Source: JAFGQU01 sp964483625 (GTDB lineage: Bacteria; Omnitrophota; Gorgyraeia; Duberdicusellales; 4484-171). Taken from it: a DNA stretch of 64,000 nucleotides. The notes under the pieces were generated by a model, which searched no databases, was not told the origin of the DNA, and worked only from the letters and a program-made list of their open reading frames with translations. The translations under genes and the position numbers were made by a program. Shown in pieces: positions 9,183 through 47,974 of this stretch; the first letter of the stretch is position 1, and each line of letters starts with the position of its first letter. The stretch covers positions 52,415-116,414 of the forward strand of contig CAZABB010000002.1 of NCBI GenBank assembly GCA_964483625.1, read 5' to 3'.

Positions 9183-9257
9183 CCCAGACATGCCGAGTAT
9201 TATTTTCCCTCCTATCATATCATAGCCTTAAAAAATAGGTACCCTCCTCCGATAGTA

Positions 9258-40712
<31,455 letters not shown>

Positions 40713-40751
40713 TTCCCATAATGTGGTTGCGATTAATTTTGCCATAAAAGA

Positions 40752-40793
40752 ACAAAAAACCCTAAGGCAAAGCGCATTCACCTTAGGGTTTAC
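40752..40793 (-). terminator. Attenuator terminator A in the giant-gene leader
   Basis: On the minus strand the arms CCCTAAGG and CCTTAGGG are flanked by AAA before and TTTTTTG after. It lies 25 bases after the aptamer at 40818-40904 and about 40 bases before the start codon, the standard place for a riboswitch expression platform. Confidence 0.88.
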
Positions 40794-40817
40794 AGAATCT
40801 GTGAAACAAAATATGTG

Positions 40818-40904
40818 TATCCCTTTGGCAACCCCTCTTCTGTTTGTATGAGGAGGTGGTTTTGCGCCCCAGGATCTCTCCTGGTTTGCCTTTTTCAGTG
40901 GATA
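40818..40904 (-). ncRNA. c-di-GMP-I (GEMM-I) riboswitch A, giant-gene leader
   Basis: Minus strand order: P1 TATCC, GGCAAACC, a P2 hairpin closed by a GAGA loop (CAGGA/TCCTG), GGGGCGCAAAACCACC, a P3 arm, GGGGTTGCCAAAG, P1 GGATA. These are the conserved blocks of the GEMM-I class. The base equivalent to Vc2 G20 (the G before CAAACC) is G and the C92 equivalent is C, which favours c-di-GMP over cGAMP. A terminator follows, so control is probably transcriptional; whether ligand turns the gene on or off cannot be read without folding. Confidence 0.9.
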
Positions 40905-41018
40905 TTTACCGAATTACCAGCCACACTAAAAAGTGATCACCCAACATCCCTATTGTGCAATATTCCGTAGATCCGTAGCGTTCTTGACAGCGTGGCAATA
41001 TATAAAATAACCACTTAC

Positions 41019-41047
41019 TTTATATAATATATGCCTATACTTTTCAA
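41019..41047 (-). promoter_or_regulatory. Promoter P2 of the giant gene
   Basis: Minus strand TTGAAA (41047-41042), 17 bp, TATAAA (41024-41019): a good sigma70 match about 110 bp before aptamer A. Confidence 0.6.
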
Positions 41048-41063
41048 CCTGCCGAGAAAGATA

Positions 41064-41108
41064 GTTTGAAAGCGCTTTCCTTCTCATATTCTCAAGAAAA
41101 GCGTTTTC
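41064..41108 (-). promoter_or_regulatory. Long hairpin in the distal giant-gene leader
   Basis: Minus strand CGCTTTTCTT pairs with AAGGAAAGCG (one G-U pair), and outer GAAA/TTTC extends the stem. It lies between terminator T0 and promoter P2. The role is unknown; it may be a terminator or stabiliser for the P1 transcript. The rest of 40905-41546 has no gene. Confidence 0.4.
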
Positions 41109-41195
41109 TTATTGACCTTTTTCGGCCCAAATTGTAAGAAATTGATTTACCCCGTAACCTGTCCAAAAATACGCAGCTTTTATTTAAGAAAACAT

Positions 41196-41228
41196 GCCCT
41201 AAGGCAATAGAGCGGGCCACCTTAGGGC
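41196..41228 (-). terminator. Upstream terminator T0 in the giant-gene leader
   Basis: Minus strand arms GCCCTAAGG and CCTTAGGGC, followed by ATGTTTTCTT. The arms match those of terminators A and B. It lies ~45 nt after the P1 start point. A GGTTTACCAAAG block between P1 and T0 (41262-41273) resembles the 3' end of the local aptamers (GGGTTGCCAAAG), so this may be what is left of a first aptamer-terminator unit. Confidence 0.65.
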
Positions 41229-41278
41229 TTGGGTAAGGGAAATGCTGTTTTTTGCCTCCTTCTTTGGTAAACCTTTCA

Positions 41279-41308
41279 TATATACCATTTCTCCATAGGA
41301 TATTTCAA
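41279..41308 (-). promoter_or_regulatory. Promoter P1 of the giant gene
   Basis: Minus strand TTGAAA (41308-41303), an 18-bp spacer ending AATGG, and TATATA (41284-41279). It lies inside a 54-bp block that is identical to the promoter of the 1,179-residue paralog. Confidence 0.7.
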
Positions 41309-41332
41309 GGCAGGAAAACAGGGTTTTGTTTT
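41279..41332 (-). repeat. 54-bp promoter repeat, copy 1
   Basis: Identical to 45463-45516. It holds the whole promoter plus upstream sequence rich in CCCTGTTTTCCTGCC on the minus strand. The block lies about 380 bp before aptamer A here and about 170 bp before aptamer B in the other copy. Confidence 0.9.
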
Positions 41333-41408
41333 TTGGGATTATTTTTCAGATAATGCTCTTTAGCTCACCCCTCGTAAGGACTTTCTAAAATTAAACAGAC
41401 AGGCCAGA

Positions 41409-41475
41409 CCCTTTTTGTCTTATATAAGACGATGGGAGTCAGACTTCTGAGTGATCAGCAGTAATACAAAAAGGG
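41409..41475. repeat. Inverted repeat downstream of the 1,179-residue protein gene
   Basis: CCCTTTTTGT (41409-41418) and ACAAAAAGGG (41466-41475) can pair. Inside lies a perfect 14-bp palindrome, GTCTTATATAAGAC (41417-41430). It is in the 3' region of the 41547-45086 gene and upstream of the giant-gene promoter. It could be a transcript end or a protein site; there is no clear T run. Confidence 0.4.
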
Positions 41476-41546
41476 ACAATCTCCATTCGACAAGGTATCC
41501 ACATACCTATTTTTCTGTCAAATGTGGAGACCTACTCCTTAAAAAC

Positions 41547-44500
41547 CTACTTTATTCTCTCTATCGCTTCGGAGAGAGACATTTCACCGTTAAAAAATGA
41601 ATTAGTCAGTTGTGTGGCTAATTGAGCTTGCTGTATGTAATTGCTGTTATTGTGATTAAGATTTTGCCAAATTCCCCAGGCATCTTTTATCTTTTGCTTA
41701 TCTGACAAGGGGAAGTCATAAATATTATTTGCCGTAATGGTCTGCAGAACATTTTGTAATGGCCCATCGGCATAATCAACTATTTGTTCGCCTATGTCTA
41801 TCGTACGAATCCCCTGATTCCATCGGTCACCCCATATAATTTGGAGTTGTCGAGCACCTGCACTGTTATCTCTCAAGAAGAGCATGCTTCCATACGTTGC
41901 TTCGACTAAATCTACATTTTTACCGAAAATCATATTCGTATAAGAGATAGCAAAACCTTCTGCCAATCCGCTTATTGGCTCTTGTGAATCGCTATCATGG
42001 TTATCCCAATAAGCATGAAATGCTTCATGAGCGAGGAGTTCTCCTGTAATGGTCTGCATATAAATAGTACGCTCTTGGGGATAATAATACTCCTGCGCTT
42101 GGTCACCTTCGTGGCTCAACGTAAAGGTCGTATAATCAAATATTTCATAAAGGAAATCCGCTCGTCCGGTGCTGAATACTTCGGCAAAGGCGTTTACGTA
42201 GTTTTTCCGCATTTCCGCACCTTGGGGAGAATTTATTGTTGCCGGATCAAATTGGATATGATAGGAGACATAGGCTTTAATCTCTTCGGGAGTAGCCGAA
42301 GGTCCGGGGATTTGTGGTTCCCAGGGATTACCGCCCTGTATCTCGATATTTTCTTTATTCAATTCAAATACCTGTCCGATAGCGGAATTCACTCCATACC
42401 ATTTGCCACTTGTGGAATCGAAAAAAGTACCGTACAGACCGGTTTCGGTTCCGGCCGGAGCCGTACCGACAGGTTCTAAGGCAAAGCCTTTAAAAGCGTA
42501 AATAGTGGTATCGGTAAGGAATTGAGCTTGAACCGGCGCGGCAACATCCATATTTACCGGTGGACCGTCAAATCGCCCTTGAGCGTAAGCCTGACTATCC
42601 AAACCTTCTACTCTAACGAAACTGAATTCCCAAGGATTATCTCCGGTTGCCAGAAACCATCCGTCCCAGGTATTACCTGACAGTAGATGCAGTTGACTAT
42701 CGGAAGGACGGTCGTTAATCTCAGTCAAAACCCCATCCTGAAGTCTATAGAGCTTTCCGCCCATACCATCCACAAGTTTTGCGGTCCAGATAGAAATTAT
42801 GTCCTGTTCTACATTTTCACTTTGCCATGCGGCGAGCGTATCGGGGCTGGCTAAGGAAGCCGGTGGCGGCACATCCCAGCTGTTCGCTCCGGGATAGGGT
42901 CCCCCGAAACCGCCGTGGACAAATCCTGTATTATCAGTCGGATTATGAAGTGAACTGGAATTCCTCAATGCCTCTCCTACCGCCTTTGCTGCCTCATCAT
43001 ACGTCATTGCTCCGGACAAAGCCTGTTGAACATAAGGCATTGCTATATTAAGATCCGCTTCCAGAGCGCTTAGATCTTTACTTCCATCCAGCTGAGAACA
43101 TATTCTCCAAACCCCTTCAATCTGGCTGGGATTACTCAAATCCAGCCCGGAAGTATCATGAGCCATTTCCCACCGCATAACGTCGTGTAAGTCTTCATCA
43201 GCCAGAGCCCAGATATCCGAACCGAGAGGAAAGAATAAATCTCCGGTGACATTAATCCCTTTATCTCTTACGACTAACTGAATTCTCGCTAAATTAAATG
43301 CTAAATTTGTCTCCTGAGAAGGTTCCGTCAATATATCCTGTAACGAATAGGACATCATCTCTATTGTCCCTGTTCCGTATGGCGTGGGATTATCCGCGTT
43401 TTTAATTAGATATTTATCTAAACCATGCTGAGATTGATAAATATGCAGCAACTCATGTCCAAGCAAATCCCAATCGCCGATATTATCCGGCTTCATATAA
43501 AGAGTCTGAGATGGGGTCCCCCAGAAAACATAATCTCGGCTTCCAAAAACATAGGCATTCCCTCTATCCCAATCATCTAGACTTAATGTGATATTAGGAT
43601 CCGTAAAAACGCTGGCAAGGAATTGCACATCGGGATTTGATAATAAGGTGGTCAGCGATTGTTGATATTGACCTATCTGATCCGGTGTTAATGAAGAATC
43701 AAAGTGCACATTGCTCAAATCAACCGCAGGTGCTGTTTGAGCAACCGCTGCTGGATTCTGGGTATTTTGGGAAATCAATCCCGGCAGATTAATATTTTTG
43801 CTATCTACTTCGATATAATGTCCCCATTCAGAAATGACCGCGACAACCCTGTCTCCAAACTGTTGAACGGCAAATACATTTACCGTAGAATCCGGTGTAA
43901 CGGCTTCACCTAAGAACGTATTCGTCCATCCGCCGGCTGTAGCCTGAGGCGAAATTATTTCGGCACGTTGTCCAATCTTTACGTCAGACCATCTTGGCTG
44001 AGCCACTCCTTCTTGCGGTGTTACCCCCCAGATCCTGCCGCCGTAATGAATATCATTTCCATCTTCAACACCAAACCCTCCTTCGGCTAAGTCCGTATAC
44101 TTAGCAAAATGTCCCCAAGGAGAAAGTAATACAATATTTGCTCCGTTTTGATCCGTACTGAACCCATAAATATCACAACGCGTCCAGACATCACTCCCGG
44201 TTTGATCGATCTGAAAAAATTTACCTGTTGTCCCTAACGCCATAATCTGCGTATTCGGCCCCAAAACCCCTTGCCAGGGAGCATCTGATTGGGGATTAGG
44301 CTGTAATATTGTTCCTGCCGGCACTACTCCTGAAGGAATCGGTCCGCTCTGGGGGGGAGGGGTCTGAAATAAGCCGGTGAAAGTGTCGATCAGATCGTTC
44401 AACGTAGAGCCAGTATCTGTCGTTCTATCCAGAGTGCCGGGATCGATCGAGGCCGGGATGAAATCTGCTTCACTATAGTTGGCAAACATCGAAGGAATCC

Positions 44501-45086
44501 CTGGAGTCGGTCCGCCGAAGCCGCTGTGGACAGGTGCGTCTTGCGCACCTGTCTGCCCGGAAGCGGCAAAAAGGTCAACGTCACCGTAACGACGGTCATA
44601 ACCCATGTGAATTCCTGAAGTACTGGTGCCGCCTGAGAAAGGATCATCCTGGTACTGTTGGTTTTCTTGTTTACCGAAATATTCTTCGGCATACTGAGCG
44701 AGTATTTCGTATGCGAATCTTTCTCCTCCCAAAATTGCCAGAGCCGCAGGAGTGATATCTACACCCACATTATGGGGATCAAAAGCGTCGAAGAAAGGAT
44801 TTCCATCTGAATCCTGGCTGAATCCTGCCAAAAAATCATTCACTTGCTCAGTGTAGTGTGGCACTTGAGACTGACCTCCGCCGCCTTCCCAGCTCTCAGC
44901 ATCAGAAGGGTTACCCCAGGAGTCGTGAATGACATTACCGCAGCTATCCATGCGGTTTCCTTGATCGGTAAAACGATCGTTACCGATCCAGAAGTCGGCC
45001 CAACTGAACGTGCCGCTTAAAATACAGACAACGAGAGTGATGAGGAAAACACATACACATTTTGGTAAAAAAAACCTTGCTTTCAT
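41547..45086 (-). CDS. Secreted 1,179-residue protein with two HExxH metallopeptidase motifs
   Basis: I start at ATG 45086: AAAGGAG lies 5-6 bases before it and a classical signal peptide follows (FFLPKCVCVFLITLVVCILSGTFSWA). A longer open frame to 45257 would read through the leader terminator and aptamer. The N-terminal region is related to the giant protein: both carry a 'NRMDSCGN / CRLDSVGN' element and HGGFGGPYPG..W..PPASLASPDTLAA blocks (three GGPxPG copies here). Zinc-peptidase motifs: GHELLH near residue 545 followed by a Glu-Met-rich helix, and LAHEAFHAYW near 1020 followed by LAEGFAISY, the HExxH-plus-Glu pattern of gluzincins. Beta-strand-rich segments between may bind polymers or cell surface. 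It is under riboswitch B. It could be a predatory or surface-remodelling protease; substrate unknown. Confidence 0.88.
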   Translation of the reverse strand: MKARFFLPKCVCVFLITLVVCILSGTFSWADFWIGNDRFTDQGNRMDSCGNVIHDSWGNPSDAESWEGGGGQSQVPHYTEQVNDFLAGFSQDSDGNPFFDAFDPHNVGVDITPAALAILGGERFAYEILAQYAEEYFGKQENQQYQDDPFSGGTSTSGIHMGYDRRYGDVDLFAASGQTGAQDAPVHSGFGGPTPGIPSMFANYSEADFIPASIDPGTLDRTTDTGSTLNDLIDTFTGLFQTPPPQSGPIPSGVVPAGTILQPNPQSDAPWQGVLGPNTQIMALGTTGKFFQIDQTGSDVWTRCDIYGFSTDQNGANIVLLSPWGHFAKYTDLAEGGFGVEDGNDIHYGGRIWGVTPQEGVAQPRWSDVKIGQRAEIISPQATAGGWTNTFLGEAVTPDSTVNVFAVQQFGDRVVAVISEWGHYIEVDSKNINLPGLISQNTQNPAAVAQTAPAVDLSNVHFDSSLTPDQIGQYQQSLTTLLSNPDVQFLASVFTDPNITLSLDDWDRGNAYVFGSRDYVFWGTPSQTLYMKPDNIGDWDLLGHELLHIYQSQHGLDKYLIKNADNPTPYGTGTIEMMSYSLQDILTEPSQETNLAFNLARIQLVVRDKGINVTGDLFFPLGSDIWALADEDLHDVMRWEMAHDTSGLDLSNPSQIEGVWRICSQLDGSKDLSALEADLNIAMPYVQQALSGAMTYDEAAKAVGEALRNSSSLHNPTDNTGFVHGGFGGPYPGANSWDVPPPASLASPDTLAAWQSENVEQDIISIWTAKLVDGMGGKLYRLQDGVLTEINDRPSDSQLHLLSGNTWDGWFLATGDNPWEFSFVRVEGLDSQAYAQGRFDGPPVNMDVAAPVQAQFLTDTTIYAFKGFALEPVGTAPAGTETGLYGTFFDSTSGKWYGVNSAIGQVFELNKENIEIQGGNPWEPQIPGPSATPEEIKAYVSYHIQFDPATINSPQGAEMRKNYVNAFAEVFSTGRADFLYEIFDYTTFTLSHEGDQAQEYYYPQERTIYMQTITGELLAHEAFHAYWDNHDSDSQEPISGLAEGFAISYTNMIFGKNVDLVEATYGSMLFLRDNSAGARQLQIIWGDRWNQGIRTIDIGEQIVDYADGPLQNVLQTITANNIYDFPLSDKQKIKDAWGIWQNLNHNNSNYIQQAQLATQLTNSFFNGEMSLSEAIERIK

Positions 45087-45142
45087 CTTTACTCCTTTCT
45101 CGAGGTTCATATACATTTCATTCAAGGGATTTCCTGAAAAGT

Positions 45143-45181
45143 AAAAAACCCTAAGGCAAAACGCATTCACCTTAGGGTTTT
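45143..45181 (-). terminator. Attenuator terminator B
   Basis: Minus strand arms CCCTAAGG and CCTTAGGG with AAA before and TTTTTTAC after, the same arms and nearly the same loop as terminator A. It lies 22 bases after aptamer B and about 57 bases before the chosen ATG. Confidence 0.88.
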
Positions 45182-45202
45182 TGAAAATTCCGTGAAAAAA
45201 CA

Positions 45203-45289
45203 TATCCCTTTGGCAACCCCTCTCCTTTTTGTATGAGGAGGTAGCTTTGCGTCCCAAAGTCTCCTTTGGTTTGCCTTTATCAGTAGATA
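45203..45289 (-). ncRNA. c-di-GMP-I (GEMM-I) riboswitch B
   Basis: Minus strand order: P1 TATC, GGCAAACC, P2 AAAGGAGACTTT with GAGA loop, GGGACGCAAAGCTACC (closest of the four to the class consensus), P3, GGGGTTGCCAAAG, P1 GATA. The G20 and C92 equivalents are kept. Terminator B follows, so it should attenuate the metallopeptidase-protein gene. Confidence 0.92.
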
Positions 45290-45306
45290 CCTACCAGATT
45301 GTCAAC

Positions 45307-45355
45307 CGGAAGGATTCATTCCTTGAGGGTCATTACTCAAGGCACAGTTCTTCCG
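45307..45355 (-). promoter_or_regulatory. Nested hairpin upstream of aptamer B
   Basis: Outer arms CGGAAG/CTTCCG enclose an inner CCTTGAG/CTCAAGG stem, in the transcribed leader 18 bases before the aptamer. There is no T run, so it is likely structural. The remainder of 45290-45462 shows no gene. Confidence 0.45.
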
Positions 45356-45462
45356 TCAGCAATAATAGATATTATTACTTAACGTGATATCCAGATTGTT
45401 TTAATGATTCTCCGTAACCTTATGGTCTAGAAATGATGCAACGATAATTTCTAAACCTATCG

Positions 45463-45492
45463 TATATACCATTTCTCCATAGGATATTTCAA
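45463..45492 (-). promoter_or_regulatory. Promoter of the metallopeptidase-protein gene
   Basis: Minus strand TTGAAA (45492-45487), 18 bp, TATATA (45468-45463). It lies in the second copy of the 54-bp promoter repeat (45463-45516). Confidence 0.7.
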
Positions 45493-45516
45493 GGCAGGAA
45501 AACAGGGTTTTGTTTT
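45463..45516 (-). repeat. 54-bp promoter repeat, copy 2
   Basis: Identical base for base to 41279-41332; divergence begins immediately outside the block on both sides, which points to recent duplication or to selection on the whole promoter region. Confidence 0.9.
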
Positions 45517-45567
45517 CGGGAAGGAGAGAAGCGGAAGACAGAAATCTATGCGGGGATTGCCGGCGAT

Positions 45568-46515
45568 TTAAGAAGTCGCTTCCGGAGGCGAATCGCGGCG
45601 GTCAAGGACATAGGCACTGCCCGGGGTTTTTTTGGCAAGCTCTTTTATTTCCGCCTCAAGGGCACTGACCTGACCGACATGGGTAAACTCCCGGTAACGG
45701 TTGGTAATAATGGCAATCGATACGGAAACGAAACCAAATTTCTTTTCATCTCCACTGCGGTCCTTGGCGATGATATACCCCTGGATTCTTTCCCTCTCAT
45801 CGTAAAACTGAGGCGCCTGTTTATCGAACTCACTGATAACCTCCTGAGCAATAGCTTCGGCCTTATCAATAGCGCACATCACCACAAAATCATCCCCCCC
45901 GATATGTCCGATAAAATCGTTTACATCACCTATTTTTTGCATCGTTTCAATAATGATCCGGCCCAGCGTTTTAATCACCTCATCCCCTCGGTCAAAACCG
46001 TAGAAGTCGTTTAAGGCTTTAAAATGATCAAGATCAAAATAGAGGATAGCGAATTTCGCTTTTACCGCGATCCTTTTCTCCAGTTCTCCCGCAATAGTGA
46101 CATTCCCCGGCAAACGGGTGAGAGGATTTGCGTCGAGGTGAATATTCGACCGCCGGATCAACATCCTCACCCGGGCAATAAGCTCATCGGGCGAAAACGG
46201 TTTTACCATGTAGTCATCTACCCCTGATTCCAATCCCTTCACTTTATCATCTACTTCCCCTTTACCCGTAAGCATCAATATCGGCGTATGAAGGAAAAAG
46301 CTGTCCAGCCTGAGTTTTCGGGCGATATCCGGCCCCTGCATATCGGGCAGGTTATAATCCAGAAGAATGAGATCCGGTCGTTCCCGCCGGATCGTCTCCA
46401 GACCTTCCTGTCCGGCCGAAGCTTTTATGACCACATAATCATCTTCCAGACTCGCTTCAATAACATCAAGGATATCGGGATCGTCGTCAACCGTTACTAT
46501 TTTGATTTTGTACAT
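45568..46515 (-). CDS. Response regulator with GGDEF domain (REC-GGDEF, predicted diguanylate cyclase)
   Basis: At 315 residues it holds a receiver domain (acid pocket VDDD, phosphoacceptor D53 in LILLDYNLPD, T83 and K105 of VKPF) followed by a GGDEF domain from about residue 130 (NPLTRLPGN). Catalytic features: FDLDHFKALND for metal and base binding, and the signature GGDDF at 206-210, an accepted variant of GG(D/E)EF. The residue that changes to Ser in cGAMP-making Hypr enzymes is still Asp (RGDEV), so c-di-GMP is the expected product. The inhibitory I-site RxxD is absent (DVND at that place), suggesting no product feedback. It overlaps the kinase gene upstream by 29 bp, and its own end lies 50 bp from the promoter of a riboswitch-controlled gene. 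Confidence 0.92.
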   Translation of the reverse strand: MYKIKIVTVDDDPDILDVIEASLEDDYVVIKASAGQEGLETIRRERPDLILLDYNLPDMQGPDIARKLRLDSFFLHTPILMLTGKGEVDDKVKGLESGVDDYMVKPFSPDELIARVRMLIRRSNIHLDANPLTRLPGNVTIAGELEKRIAVKAKFAILYFDLDHFKALNDFYGFDRGDEVIKTLGRIIIETMQKIGDVNDFIGHIGGDDFVVMCAIDKAEAIAQEVISEFDKQAPQFYDERERIQGYIIAKDRSGDEKKFGFVSVSIAIITNRYREFTHVGQVSALEAEIKELAKKTPGSAYVLDRRDSPPEATS

Positions 46516-47974
46516 CTTCCACCGCCTTTAATGTAAAATGGAATGTCGTCCCTTTCCCTAAATCAGATTCCACCCAGATTCTCTGCTGGTGAGTCTCAAC
46601 GATGCGCTGCACCAGAGACAATCCCAAACCGGTCCCTTTTACCTCCCGATGCTGCGCGGTCTTCACCCGGTAGAATTCATGAAAAATGTTTTCCAGATCT
46701 TCCTTGGGTATACCAAACCCGGTATCTGATACCGATATGATTACCTGGTCATTTTCTTTTACGCATTTTACCATAATCGTCCCGTTGTCGGGAGTGAATT
46801 TTATCGCGTTGTTGATAAGGTTAATAAGGACGCGTTCAATCAAATTCGCGTCCATATAGACCATAAGAGAAGGAGGAGCATCTGTCTCCAGACGAATGTG
46901 TTTCACATCAACCTGAGGCATAAGAAAGTCGGTCACATCACGGGCAAGTTTACTGATATCACCGGGAGCGATCTTGATTTCCATGCGTTTTGATTCAATC
47001 CGGGCGATATCCAGAAGGGTATTTACCATCGCGACGAGCTTGTTGACGTTATCATCGACCTTCTTTAACCGTTCCTGAGCCGCGGGAGGGAGCTTCCCGA
47101 ATTTCTCCGCGACAAGAAGACTGGAAAACCCTTTAATCGAGGTAAGAGGCGTACGCAACTCGTGCGATACACTGGAGATAAAATCGGTCTTGCGTTTACT
47201 GATTGTTTCAAGCTCCTGCAATGTCTGCGTCAATTGAAACGTCTTCTCTTTGATCTTCTGCTCCAATTCCTCTCCCGAACGATACAGCGCTTCAAACGAC
47301 TTTATGTTCTCCATACACTGCCCTAAATACATACAGAGAATGGAAAACACCTGTTTTTCCGATTCAGTCACCCCTCCGGTCAGGGTGCAATCAGCAACAC
47401 AGAAGCCGGCATAAAGGCTAGTACCGGTGAAAATCGACCCGACAAGAAAATCTCTTGCGTGCAGGCCTTTCCGTAACGGGGCCGCGATGTCCGACTCGAC
47501 ACTGAACAGGCTGTGAGGGTCTAATCCTTCCCTATGCCGGGTGAAGAACTCACTAAGCACATTAAGCTCATTCCGGTCAAACCCCACATTGATCACATCT
47601 TCACTCATACTGAGGGGAAGAATACACGCGTTTTTAAACCCCATTCCTTTTACGGCTTGAGTGGTAATATAGGAAAAAAGCAGTTTCCGGTCAAGGGTAC
47701 TTAGAGAAGCCCCGATAAAATTTTTTATAAAAGTCAACTTTTGCAATTTATCATTGATCGCGTCCTGATAAAGCTTCACTTCCATATCATTCTTAATGAT
47801 AAGTTTCGCTTGATGATCGACATCACGCAGCTTTTTCTCCAGATGGCGTATTTTTAATTTAAATTCCTGATTCTTATTATGAATCAGATAAACGTAAAAG
47901 AGAAGCGGACAGAGGACAGCGGCAAGAGTAAAAACGATCTTAGTCGTCAGGTCGATTGAATAAAGATAATTCAT
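46487..47974 (-). CDS. Membrane-anchored sensor histidine kinase
   Basis: A 495-residue kinase: one N-terminal membrane helix (about 12-31), a coiled coil (35-80), a GAF-like domain (85-225), a second coiled coil, then HisKA with H271 in SVSHELRTPL and an HATPase domain (N box LINLINNAIKFT, G1 DTGFGIP, G2 GTGLGLSLV). The short cytoplasmic anchor with no periplasmic loop means it senses inside the cell, probably through GAF or through the FIST partner. Its start overlaps the end of the FIST gene by 4 bp, and its end overlaps the REC-GGDEF gene by 29 bp, so the three are one operon and the GGDEF protein is the likely phosphorylation target. Confidence 0.93.
   Translation of the reverse strand: MNYLYSIDLTTKIVFTLAAVLCPLLFYVYLIHNKNQEFKLKIRHLEKKLRDVDHQAKLIIKNDMEVKLYQDAINDKLQKLTFIKNFIGASLSTLDRKLLFSYITTQAVKGMGFKNACILPLSMSEDVINVGFDRNELNVLSEFFTRHREGLDPHSLFSVESDIAAPLRKGLHARDFLVGSIFTGTSLYAGFCVADCTLTGGVTESEKQVFSILCMYLGQCMENIKSFEALYRSGEELEQKIKEKTFQLTQTLQELETISKRKTDFISSVSHELRTPLTSIKGFSSLLVAEKFGKLPPAAQERLKKVDDNVNKLVAMVNTLLDIARIESKRMEIKIAPGDISKLARDVTDFLMPQVDVKHIRLETDAPPSLMVYMDANLIERVLINLINNAIKFTPDNGTIMVKCVKENDQVIISVSDTGFGIPKEDLENIFHEFYRVKTAQHREVKGTGLGLSLVQRIVETHQQRIWVESDLGKGTTFHFTLKAVEDVQNQNSNG

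Noticed and set aside
8759..9225. Frames crossing the N run
   Set aside because: They include about 33 unknown codons and have no start context or similarity.
40713..40781. Extension of the giant frame upstream to a GTG at 40781
   Set aside because: The added residues are coded by the attenuator hairpin arms; no ribosome site, and the signal peptide fits the start at 40712.
45087..45257. Extension of the metallopeptidase-protein frame to 45257
   Set aside because: It reads through the terminator and aptamer; AAAGGAG and a signal peptide support ATG 45086.
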